Below are positions 1-7,657 of a stretch of DNA of 8,608 nucleotides, in pieces. This DNA is from Bacteroidota bacterium (GTDB lineage: Bacteria > Bacteroidota > Bacteroidia > Flavobacteriales_D > Crocinitomicaceae): positions 1 to 8,608 of the forward strand of contig SBGS01000247.1 in NCBI GenBank assembly GCA_006226555.1, given 5' to 3'. The notes under the pieces were generated by a model. The model saw only the letters and a list, made by a program, of their open reading frames with translations. It did no database searches and was not told the DNA's origin. The position numbers and the translations under genes are program-made. Position 1 is the first letter of the stretch. Every line of letters starts with the position of its first letter.

Positions 1-1775
1 TATTTATAACCGCCTATTTATCCGGGATAATTATTTTCATTTTATTATCCGTTCTGTACTTCTTCCCTATGTCGAAGAGGAACAAAACATATGAAGAACA
101 TGCAAAAAGCCCATTTCAATCGTTTATACTTCGTAGAAGCAATTGGTATTCCGTTTTTAAAAAGGAAAAAAGCAGACAGTTAATATATATCGGTAAAAAC
201 CTGCGCTTCATGGTCAGTCGAAGTACCGATCACTTCGATCAGGAACTTTACGAAAGGATCTTTGCAAAGAACAGGATCAATGCATCTTTATATGAAATAC
301 TAACGATAATCATATTCTTCCTGCTTGGTCTGTTCAATGAGTACACTTTGTTTGAGGTACCTGCTGCTGCGAGCATTGTCCTACTCTTCACGATCATTCT
401 TATGCTTTTTAGCGCACTGCAAGCATGGATGAGGGAATGGACCTACCCGGCTTTGATCTTCATCATACTGATCATGAACGGTTTGAGCGTACATACAGGT
501 CTTTTCAATTATACCAGCTACGCCTATGGACTTGACTACAATAAAAAGTCCTCTTATACAATTGATGAAATCAGAAAGCTACATACGCCCCAAATACTAA
601 GTGAGTCACAGGCCTCAATGATCGAAACCCTCAATAATTGGAAAAAGCGAAGTGGTAAGGAAAAGCCTAAATTGGTCATCATCAATACTTCAGGAGGAGG
701 ATCAAGAAGTGCATTATGGACAATAGCCGTGCTTCAACATCTAAACACTATGACTGACGGTAGCTCTACAGCTCAAACTCAAATGATCACAGGCGCTTCC
801 GGAGGAATGATCGGCGCAGCATATTACAGATCCATAGTATTAGCTTCCGAACTAGACACGACCAATCGGATCAATATTTCCGACTCCCTCTACCTGAACA
901 ACATGGGTAAGGACATTCTGAACAAGCTCAGTTTTATGGCCTCAACGAACGATATTTTGATCCGATATCAAAAAGCAGAATACAATGGTCATCGATACAC
1001 AATAGATCGTGGTTATGGTTTTGAACTTCAATTGAATCGTAATACCGACTTCATTCTGGACAAAAGACTTTCCTATTTTTCCAAATACGAAAAATCCGGA
1101 ACCATCCCAACCATGATCTTTTCACCGACTATCGTTAATGATGGGAGAAGAATGCTGATAGGATCTCAGAATTTATCCTTCCTCACGAAAGACCCTTCTT
1201 TCCTTGAAGAGAACATTGATTTTCAAACATTTTTTGGAGAGCAGGCAGCAAAAGATATTCGCTTCTCTTCTGTACTGCGCGCAAGTGCAACTTTTCCGTT
1301 CGTTATGCCGATGATCACTCTGCCAACAGAACCGGAAGTTCTACTTATGGATGCAGGGATTCGAGACAATTATGGAACCAAAAATACCTTGCTCTATCTT
1401 GAAAAACTGAAAGATTGGATCAAGGAAAATACTTCAGGCGTTATCGTCGTTCAAATCAGAGACACCAGAAAGCTCATGAAGAACGAACAAATAGATAATG
1501 TTTCTTTCCTCAGTAAGCTCAGCTTGCCTTTCGGAAACATGTATAAGAACTTCCCGCGAGTACAAAGTTTTGATCAAGAAGAAATGATCCGATACGCAAA
1601 ACACGGTCTGCCTTTCGATGTGAAAGTTGCAACGCTAAACCTAATGGAAAGACGCGATGAAAAGATCTCACTTTCATGGCACCTGACTAAAAAAGAAAAA
1701 GTTAAAATATACGAAGCCCTTCGAACCAAAGAAAATGCTGCAACCATTTCGGAGCTCATCGCATTACTAAAATAA
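1..1775 (+). CDS. Membrane-anchored patatin-like phospholipase, 5' end outside the window
   Basis: Probable lipid acyl hydrolase with a Ser-Asp dyad. An ATG lies at 69, but the frame stays open to the left edge and the codons before it (3-68) encode a hydrophobic membrane helix ending in FFP, so the true start is probably outside the window. Numbering from that ATG, further hydrophobic segments lie at about 77-92, 96-120 and 125-140, and the catalytic domain starts near residue 200. It has the glycine-rich oxyanion-hole motif SGGGSR (208-213), the nucleophile elbow GASGG with Ser244, an ASATFP block (405-410) and the catalytic Asp428 in DAG, where most patatins have DGG or DGA. The catalytic part is therefore complete, and the protein is likely an integral membrane enzyme with this domain on one face. 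Substrate is unknown. It has its own terminator and looks independent of the gene that follows. The family call is secure; activity is inferred from the motifs. Confidence 0.85.
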   Translation, partial: FITAYLSGIIIFILLSVLYFFPMSKRNKTYEEHAKSPFQSFILRRSNWYSVFKKEKSRQLIYIGKNLRFMVSRSTDHFDQELYERIFAKNRINASLYEILTIIIFFLLGLFNEYTLFEVPAAASIVLLFTIILMLFSALQAWMREWTYPALIFIILIMNGLSVHTGLFNYTSYAYGLDYNKKSSYTIDEIRKLHTPQILSESQASMIETLNNWKKRSGKEKPKLVIINTSGGGSRSALWTIAVLQHLNTMTDGSSTAQTQMITGASGGMIGAAYYRSIVLASELDTTNRINISDSLYLNNMGKDILNKLSFMASTNDILIRYQKAEYNGHRYTIDRGYGFELQLNRNTDFILDKRLSYFSKYEKSGTIPTMIFSPTIVNDGRRMLIGSQNLSFLTKDPSFLEENIDFQTFFGEQAAKDIRFSSVLRASATFPFVMPMITLPTEPEVLLMDAGIRDNYGTKNTLLYLEKLKDWIKENTSGVIVVQIRDTRKLMKNEQIDNVSFLSKLSLPFGNMYKNFPRVQSFDQEEMIRYAKHGLPFDVKVATLNLMERRDEKISLSWHLTKKEKVKIYEALRTKENAATISELIALLK

Positions 1776-1806
1776 AAAAGAGGCCTCTTTCGAAGCCTCC
1801 TTTTCT
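1776..1806 (+). terminator. Rho-independent terminator after the patatin gene
   Basis: Starting right after the TAA stop, GAGGC (1780-1784) pairs with GCCTC (1795-1799) around a 10-nt loop. An A-run flanks the left arm and TTTT (1801-1804) follows the right arm after one extra C, so the stem can extend by A-T pairs. Position and shape fit an intrinsic terminator for the patatin transcript. Confidence 0.7.
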
Positions 1807-1894
1807 TAACCTGTAATTGTTAATAATTGATCCGTATTATATCTAACGCAATCATCTTAAAAAGGTTTCAACTTTTTTTTAAGAATTAACACAT

Positions 1895-1921
1895 GAGCAT
1901 GGAAATTCAATTTGAATGCTC
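1895..1921. promoter_or_regulatory. 27-bp dyad upstream of the transglutaminase-like gene (possible operator)
   Basis: The sequence is symmetric about base 1908: GAGCAT (1895-1900) mirrors ATGCTC (1916-1921) and AAATT mirrors AATTT inside it, giving 11 of 13 matched pairs with a two-base mismatch between the arms. It ends about 24 bp before the -7 element at 1945, so it lies just upstream of or over the expected -33 region. That would suit a repressor or activator site. As RNA it would also fold, but there is no T-run after it, so a terminator is unlikely. No binding protein can be named. Confidence 0.35.
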
Positions 1922-1944
1922 GGTATTTCAATAACGAACCTTCA

Positions 1945-1952
1945 TAGCTTTG
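1945..1952 (+). promoter_or_regulatory. Bacteroidetes-type -7 promoter element
   Basis: TAGCTTTG matches the TAnnTTTG consensus of the primary sigma factor in Bacteroidetes. It ends only four bases before the ATG at 1957, so transcription would begin at about the start codon and the mRNA would be leaderless or nearly so. No good TTTG or TTG -33 match is present 19-21 bp upstream, which lowers confidence. The TAG in this element is also an in-frame stop that limits how far upstream the next gene could begin. Confidence 0.4.
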
Positions 1953-1956
1953 TCAA

Positions 1957-2838
1957 ATGGAGCGGGAAAAACTCAAAGCATTAATAACCCTTCTGGATGA
2001 TCCGGATGAAAATATCTTTCATCAGGTAAGAGAAGCCATTCTTAAAGAGGGATATGATGCAATACCGCTACTGGAAGAATCGTGGGAAAACACAGAGCTG
2101 GGACCTGAATTCAGATCCAGACTTGAAGAGATCGTACACTCCATTCAATATGAGAACGTAAGATCATCACTTAAGGAATGGATAAACAGCACTGAAAAGG
2201 ACCTGCTCGAAGGAGCCGTAATTGTGGCTAAATACCACTACCCATCTATTGAGTATGCAGAAATTGAGGCTCAAATCGAATCGATCAAAAAACAGATCTG
2301 GCTCGAGATCAACGAATATCAAACCGCTTACGAAAAGATCAGAATATTCAACAAGGTATTTTTCGGAAAAATAGGATTTCGAGGTGCAGGAAGCGATTAC
2401 TATTCACCGTTCAATTCTTATATCAACCTTGTACTGGAGAGCAAGAAAGGCAATCCTCTTAGCATAGCCATCATTTATTCAATTGTAGCTCAACGTTTGG
2501 ATATGCCTGTTTACGGTGTTAATTTACCCAATCACTTCATTGCAGCCTACCTGGATACAGATGGAATATTGAAGCATTTCTCCGAAGACGAACATCACGG
2601 TGTCCTTTTTTATATCAACCCATATTCCAAAGGAACCATCTTCGATAAGCAAGAAATTGACAGTTACCTTGAAAATTTAAATCGGGATAAAGAGCTCGAG
2701 TATTACGAGCCTTGTTCAAATACTACCATCATCAACAGAATGATCACAAACCTGATCATTGCGTACGAACAGGAAGGTAAAACCGAAAAAGCTGATGAAC
2801 TGCGTGAGCTGAGACAACTATTTGATCTCAAAATCTAG
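1957..2838 (+). CDS. SirB1-family, transglutaminase-like fold protein
   Basis: A 293-residue soluble protein. Residues 1-70 look like HEAT-type alpha-helical repeats. Residues about 140-230 carry the SirB1/transglutaminase-like signature: NSYINLVLESKKGNPLSIA (153-171), then VNLPNHFIA (188-196) with His193, then INPYSKG (220-226). The C-terminal 30 residues are helical and TPR-like. Positions usually occupied by Cys and Asp in active transglutaminases hold Ser169 and Asn221 here, so catalysis is doubtful and a binding role is as likely. ATG 1957 is the first possible start, because TAG at 1945-1947 is in frame. There is no Shine-Dalgarno sequence. The last seven codons overlap the 3' end of dnaE on the other strand. 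Family assignment is good; cellular role is unknown. Confidence 0.8.
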   Translation: MEREKLKALITLLDDPDENIFHQVREAILKEGYDAIPLLEESWENTELGPEFRSRLEEIVHSIQYENVRSSLKEWINSTEKDLLEGAVIVAKYHYPSIEYAEIEAQIESIKKQIWLEINEYQTAYEKIRIFNKVFFGKIGFRGAGSDYYSPFNSYINLVLESKKGNPLSIAIIYSIVAQRLDMPVYGVNLPNHFIAAYLDTDGILKHFSEDEHHGVLFYINPYSKGTIFDKQEIDSYLENLNRDKELEYYEPCSNTTIINRMITNLIIAYEQEGKTEKADELRELRQLFDLKI

Positions 2839-5800
2839 ATCAATCGATTTTAATCTTTTGAAGAAGTCATTATTCAAGTTCACTTTCACCGTTCTGGAAG
2901 TCAATTTAATATCCATCTCAGCCAAAGGATCAGCAATGGTGAATTGAACAGGACAGCTACCCGGATTATCCATGAACAACTTGTTTAACTCGTCGATCAA
3001 TAATTGATCGATCTGCTTCGTATTCAATTTTAAGTGCAATCCATTCGCTTTTGAATCTCTAAGATTCTGTAACAGATCAATAGAAGCTATTGTAAATTCC
3101 GGTTCTTTCCGATTTCTAGGTATTTCGATCCTTCCCTTTATACTCACAAAGGTGCCTGGTACACAAAAATGCTTGAACTTCAAGTAATTTTCACGCCATA
3201 AAAACAACTTATGCGAGTCATTGTAGTCCTCGATCAGCAATGTTCCAAAAGGATCTCCTTTGCGCGTGAATCTGCTTTCTGCCTCCGTCACGATCCCGGC
3301 AATCAGGATCTCCTTATTGAGATGAACCTCCATTTCATTCAACATGCCGACATTACCCGTACAAAATGACTCTATCTCAATACGGAAATCGTCAAGCGGG
3401 TGTCCCGAAATGAACATTCCGATCACTTCTTTCTCCTTGTTAAGCGCATAAATATTCCCCCATTCTTCCGCCTGAGGGATCTGTGGCTCCGGAAGCTTAA
3501 CTCCTGAATCTCCTCCAAATAATGATGCTTGAGAAGAATTTTCGCTATCCTGGAATCCGGATCCATAACGCATCACCTGTTCCAAGAAGCTTTTCCCTGA
3601 ATTGTCTTCCTGGAAATACTGAGCGCGATGAACTCCCGGAAAGGAATCAAAACCTCCTGCATACGCCAGGCTTTCAAAGGCCTTCTTATTACAAACCCTA
3701 AGATTTACGCGCTTTGCAAGATCAAATATGTTTTTGAAAGGTCCATTTTCATCTCTTTCACGGATGATCTCTTCTACAGGCCCGGTACCTAATCCTTTGA
3801 TCGCTCCTAAACCAAAGCGGATTGCTCCTTCCTTGTTCACGGTGAAATATAGGTTGGATTCATTAACATCAGGTCCTAATACAGGTATTCCCATGCGCTT
3901 GCATTCTTCCATGAAGAAGGAAACCTGTTTTATATCGCTCATGTTATTACTGAGAACAGATGCCATGTACTCAGCCGGATAATTTGCTTTTAGATATGCC
4001 GTTTGATAGGCTATCCAGGCGTAACATGTAGAGTGAGATTTGTTGAAGGCATAGGATGCAAATGCCTCCCAGTCCTTCCAGATCTTCTCCAAACGATCCA
4101 CGTCATGTCCGTTCTCCGCACCTCTCTCAATGAACAAAGGCTTCATTTTATCCAAAACGGCCTTTTGCTTCTTACCCATTGCCTTTCTCAAAGTATCAGC
4201 CTCACCTTTAGTAAAGCCGGCTAGCTTTTGAGACAAGAGCATTACCTGCTCCTGATAAACGGTAATACCATAAGTCTCGTCCAGGTATTCTTCACAGGCA
4301 TCAAGGTCATATACGATCTCCTCTTCTCCGTGCTTTCGACGAATAAATGATGGTATATATTCCAAAGGTCCAGGACGATAAAGGGCATTCATCGCAATGA
4401 GATCTGCAAATACCGTTGGTTTCAGCTCTCTCATGTACTTTTGCATCCCCGGGGATTCGTACTGGAATATTCCTACTGTTTCACCGCGCTGGAAAAGCTC
4501 ATAAGTTTTTTCATCGTCGATCGGGAAATTATCCGGCTCAAGCTCTTCTCCTTTCGTCTCACGAACATTATTTACGGCGTGTTTGATGAGGGTCAGGGTT
4601 TTCAGCCCAAGAAAGTCCATTTTTAGCAACCCGGCCTCTTCCGCTACAGAGTTATCGTACTGCGTACAGTACATATCTGAATCCTTAGCCGTTGCAACAG
4701 GAACAAATTTTGTGATGTCATCCGGTGTAATGATCACTCCACAGGCATGAATCCCTGTATTTCGCACTGAACCTTCAAGATCACGTGCTTTTTGTATCAC
4801 TTTAGCTGCCAGATCCTCACCTTGCGCAATTGCTTTTAGCTCCTGCGCCCGCTTTATATCATCCGCATTGTTTTTCAACTTGTCACGGAGATCTTCTTCT
4901 GATAATCCAAATAACTTAGAAAGTGAAATATCAGGGATCAGTTTTGCCAGGCGATCAGCATCTCCTAATGGCAGATCCATTACTCGTGCGGCATCTCTAA
5001 CAGATGACTTCGCAGCCATGGTACCATAGGTAATGATCTGAGCGACCTGATTTGAACCATATTTTTTGATCACCCAATCGATCACCTTACCACGACCCTC
5101 ATCATCAAAGTCAATATCGATATCCGGCATGGAAATACGATCAGGATTTAGGAAGCGCTCAAATAGGAGGTCATACTTAATGGGATCAACATTTGTAATT
5201 CCCGTACAGTACGCTACCGCAGAACCCGCTGCCGAACCACGACCAGGACCTACAGAAACACCCATATCCCGCGCTGCCTGACAAAAATCCTGTACGATCA
5301 GGAAATAACCGGGATATCCTGTTCGTTCGATCGTCGCTAACTCAAAATCTAGTCGATCGGTAATTTCATCTGTTAGTTCACCGTATCGTTTTTTAGCTCC
5401 TTCGTAGGTAAGGTGGCGGAGGTAATTATTCTCTCCTCGTTTTCCCCCATCTTCATCGTCCAAAGGATCTCTGAACTCTTCCGGGATCTCGAACGCGGGA
5501 AGCAATACTTCACGCGCCAACCTGTAATGCTCGCATTTATCTATGATCTCATCGATCGACTCAATCGCCTGAGGAAGATCAAGGAATAGGTCCTTCATCT
5601 CTTCCTGTGACTTGAAGTAATATTGATTGTTATCGAGACCATAACGATATCCTCGTCCTCTACCTTTTGGCGTGCGTACCAGTTCATTATCCTTTACACA
5701 GAGAAGTACATCATGTGCTTCTGCATCATGCTCACTCAGGTAGAATGTGTTATTGGTAGCCACCAGCTTAACTCCGTGCTTCTCTGAAAACTTGATCAAC

Positions 5801-7182
5801 GTATCATTGACGCGATTCTCATCTTCCTGCCCATGTCGCATGATCTCGATATATAGATCATCTCCAAACTGCTCTTTCCACCAGATCAATGCTTCTTCGG
5901 CCTGAGACTCTCCTACATTCAATATCAACGAAGGAACTTCTCCATAAAGATTACCTGTCAGAACGATAATATCATCTTTAAATTCCTGTACGACCTGCTT
6001 ATCGATCCTCGGCACATAGTACATCCCTTGCGTGTACGCAATGGATGCCATTTTGATCAGGTTTTGGTAACCGTTTTTGTTTTTGGCTAAGAAGACTACC
6101 TGATATCCGTTGTCTTTTTGAGACTTATCCGTATGATCGCGACAAATATTGAATTCACAACCAATTATTGGAAGTAATTCCTGCCCTTCAAAAACGCCGC
6201 CATTCTCCTCTGCCTCTTCACGTTTTTGCCTGATACCATTGTTATAATTTGCAACTGCTTTCTCAAAATGAAAGGCTGCCATCATATTACCGGTATCGGT
6301 CAGAGCAACAGCTCGCATTCCGAGTTGCCCGGCCTTATTTACCAATCCATTTACATCAATAGTAGACTGCAGGATCGTAAACTGCGTATGATTGTGCAAA
6401 TGGGCATAACTGCATTGCTCCAGACGTTGTCTGTTCTCATCAAGTATATGATCAGAAATATGAAGCTCTGTGCTCTCAGCCTGTTTTAACGCTGCGCTTT
6501 CAGCCTTTAAATTCAGATGCTTCAAGCCGATCATTCCGATCGGACGAGGATTGAAGGCTTTGTAATCTTCGATCAAACGCTCTTCAACACCCAGCTGCTC
6601 CGGAGTAAAATGTCCTGTTCGGATCAGCTCCAGGAAACAACGTGCTGTTGCTTCAACATCGGCTGTTGCATTGTGCGCCTCTGCAAAAGGTTCATGAAAA
6701 AGGAATTCGTGCAATTCTGTCAACGTAGGCAGCTTGAACTTCCCTCCTCTACCTCCGGGTATTTTACAAAGATCAGCTGTTCCTTCGGTACACGTATCAA
6801 GGATCGGCATATCCAGCATGGGAGTCGGCTGATCATATCGAACATATTCACAACCCAATACATTAAGATCGAATGTAATGTTCTGTCCAACGACAAATTT
6901 TGCCTTTTTTAAAGCCTCATTGAACTCCACCAATGCGTCCTCCATCGGGATACCCCGCTGTTCCGCTAACTCGGTTGAGATACCATGTATGCGTTCTGCA
7001 TCATAAGGAATATCATAGCCATCAGGACGAATGAGGTAATCCTTATGCTCAACAAGCTTCCCCATCTCATCATGTACCTGCCATGCGATCTGCACGACGC
7101 GCGGCCAGTTGTCCGTGTCTGTTATCGGTGCATCCCAATCTCTCGGAAGACCCGTCGTTTCTGTATCGAATACAATGTACAT
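2818..7182 (-). CDS. dnaE: DNA polymerase III subunit alpha with fused N-terminal proofreading exonuclease
   Basis: Replicative polymerase of 1454 residues, longer than the roughly 1160 of E. coli DnaE because of an added N-terminal DnaQ-type domain. Residues 1-190 are a DEDDh 3'-5' exonuclease with all five residues visible: Asp6 and Glu8 (FDTETTG), Asp105, His170 and Asp175. The PHP domain is at about 259-481 and has lost several metal ligands. The polymerase core includes GPGRGSAAGSAVAY (645-658), catalytic PDIDIDF (686-692) and Asp856 in KMDFLGL. A helix-hairpin-helix region is near 1120-1180, QASLF (1218-1222) is a beta-clamp binding motif, and an OB fold spans about 1292-1352, followed by a tau-binding-like tail. 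ATG 7182 is chosen because the exonuclease motif begins at residue 5 and TAA at 7201-7203 is in frame upstream. No Shine-Dalgarno sequence is seen. Such fusions are, from memory, usual in Flavobacteriia. Confidence 0.97.
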   Translation of the reverse strand: MYIVFDTETTGLPRDWDAPITDTDNWPRVVQIAWQVHDEMGKLVEHKDYLIRPDGYDIPYDAERIHGISTELAEQRGIPMEDALVEFNEALKKAKFVVGQNITFDLNVLGCEYVRYDQPTPMLDMPILDTCTEGTADLCKIPGGRGGKFKLPTLTELHEFLFHEPFAEAHNATADVEATARCFLELIRTGHFTPEQLGVEERLIEDYKAFNPRPIGMIGLKHLNLKAESAALKQAESTELHISDHILDENRQRLEQCSYAHLHNHTQFTILQSTIDVNGLVNKAGQLGMRAVALTDTGNMMAAFHFEKAVANYNNGIRQKREEAEENGGVFEGQELLPIIGCEFNICRDHTDKSQKDNGYQVVFLAKNKNGYQNLIKMASIAYTQGMYYVPRIDKQVVQEFKDDIIVLTGNLYGEVPSLILNVGESQAEEALIWWKEQFGDDLYIEIMRHGQEDENRVNDTLIKFSEKHGVKLVATNNTFYLSEHDAEAHDVLLCVKDNELVRTPKGRGRGYRYGLDNNQYYFKSQEEMKDLFLDLPQAIESIDEIIDKCEHYRLAREVLLPAFEIPEEFRDPLDDEDGGKRGENNYLRHLTYEGAKKRYGELTDEITDRLDFELATIERTGYPGYFLIVQDFCQAARDMGVSVGPGRGSAAGSAVAYCTGITNVDPIKYDLLFERFLNPDRISMPDIDIDFDDEGRGKVIDWVIKKYGSNQVAQIITYGTMAAKSSVRDAARVMDLPLGDADRLAKLIPDISLSKLFGLSEEDLRDKLKNNADDIKRAQELKAIAQGEDLAAKVIQKARDLEGSVRNTGIHACGVIITPDDITKFVPVATAKDSDMYCTQYDNSVAEEAGLLKMDFLGLKTLTLIKHAVNNVRETKGEELEPDNFPIDDEKTYELFQRGETVGIFQYESPGMQKYMRELKPTVFADLIAMNALYRPGPLEYIPSFIRRKHGEEEIVYDLDACEEYLDETYGITVYQEQVMLLSQKLAGFTKGEADTLRKAMGKKQKAVLDKMKPLFIERGAENGHDVDRLEKIWKDWEAFASYAFNKSHSTCYAWIAYQTAYLKANYPAEYMASVLSNNMSDIKQVSFFMEECKRMGIPVLGPDVNESNLYFTVNKEGAIRFGLGAIKGLGTGPVEEIIRERDENGPFKNIFDLAKRVNLRVCNKKAFESLAYAGGFDSFPGVHRAQYFQEDNSGKSFLEQVMRYGSGFQDSENSSQASLFGGDSGVKLPEPQIPQAEEWGNIYALNKEKEVIGMFISGHPLDDFRIEIESFCTGNVGMLNEMEVHLNKEILIAGIVTEAESRFTRKGDPFGTLLIEDYNDSHKLFLWRENYLKFKHFCVPGTFVSIKGRIEIPRNRKEPEFTIASIDLLQNLRDSKANGLHLKLNTKQIDQLLIDELNKLFMDNPGSCPVQFTIADPLAEMDIKLTSRTVKVNLNNDFFKRLKSIDLDFEIK

Positions 7183-7201
7183 GGTAATTCTAGGAAGACT
7201 T

Positions 7202-7209
7202 TAAAATTA
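7202..7209 (-). promoter_or_regulatory. Possible -7 element for dnaE
   Basis: Read on the minus strand this is TAATTTTA, seven of eight positions of TAnnTTTG-like elements at a fitting distance (about 20 bp) from the dnaE ATG. The -33 region is not convincing. It is weak evidence, offered because the 94-bp gap after the preceding hairpin must hold any dedicated dnaE promoter; read-through from the DUF1573 genes is the alternative. Confidence 0.25.
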
Positions 7210-7257
7210 AGTAATCCTGAGGGAAAGAAAACGAGAAAAAGGGTATACTTTTCAACA

Positions 7258-7281
7258 AGTAGTCAGATTGATATGACTACT
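7258..7281. terminator. Perfect 8-bp hairpin at the end of the DUF1573 unit
   Basis: AGTAGTCA (7258-7265) and TGACTACT (7274-7281) are perfect inverse complements around an 8-nt loop. The right arm covers the TAG stop (7277-7279) of the minus-strand DUF1573 gene. On the minus strand no T-run follows, so it is a poor intrinsic terminator there, though it may protect the 3' end or cause a pause. On the plus strand it is followed by TTTTTT (7284-7289), the classic terminator layout, yet no plus-strand gene leads into it. It may stop antisense transcription coming out of dnaE. Confidence 0.45.
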
Positions 7282-7657
7282 CATTTTTTGGAATTACATT
7301 CACTTTAAAGCGAACTTTTTCTTCACCAGACTTGGTGTTTGTTTTTAAGATGATCGTGCGATCCTGATAATAATATTTCCCGGCTGAATCGAACGTAACC
7401 TTTAGGTCAAAATGACCTCCGGGTGGGATAGGCTCCTTCGGTAAGACCACTTTCGTGCATGAACAACCAACGGAGTAGGAAGAAATGATAAGCGGAATAT
7501 CTCCTCTGTTTTCGATGCGAAACGTGTGTTCTAAAACAACGCCTTCGTACGTTTTGGGGAATTTATGTATTGGCTTTTCAACAAAAAAATCCGCCTCTTG
7601 ACCGAAGCCAAGGGCGGATATTAATTGAAACGTTATGATCAATAATGATAACTTCAT
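7277..7657 (-). CDS. Exported DUF1573 protein (second gene of pair)
   Basis: A 126-residue protein with a short signal peptide (hydrophobic core about 3-18, likely cut near Gly19-Gln20) and one DUF1573 domain, an Ig-like beta-sandwich common in Bacteroidota and of unknown function. Family landmarks are HTFRIENRGDIPLIIS (44-59), the cysteine motif GCSC (64-67), PKEPIPPGG (73-81) and VTFDSAG (87-93). The Cys pair is spaced as in its neighbour but in a different setting (VGCSCT rather than SCGCT), and the C-terminus ends directly after the domain. Its ATG overlaps the TAA of the preceding gene as TAATG, which indicates translational coupling, and no separate promoter is evident. It is probably periplasmic or surface-located. 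A lipoprotein signal was considered, but no lipobox cysteine is present. Confidence 0.85.
   Translation of the reverse strand: MKLSLLIITFQLISALGFGQEADFFVEKPIHKFPKTYEGVVLEHTFRIENRGDIPLIISSYSVGCSCTKVVLPKEPIPPGGHFDLKVTFDSAGKYYYQDRTIILKTNTKSGEEKVRFKVNVIPKNE

Noticed and set aside
1856..1883. A-T hairpin with an 8-T run (AAAAAG pairing with CTTTTT) in the intergenic region, as a second terminator
   Set aside because: The stem has almost no G-C pairs, and a better terminator lies directly after the patatin stop; it may be a weak backup, but I cannot support it.
6517..6912. A 131-codon plus-strand open frame inside dnaE
   Set aside because: It lies antisense to the conserved exonuclease domain, is cysteine-rich without any recognisable motif, and has no promoter; it is a by-product of the dnaE codons.
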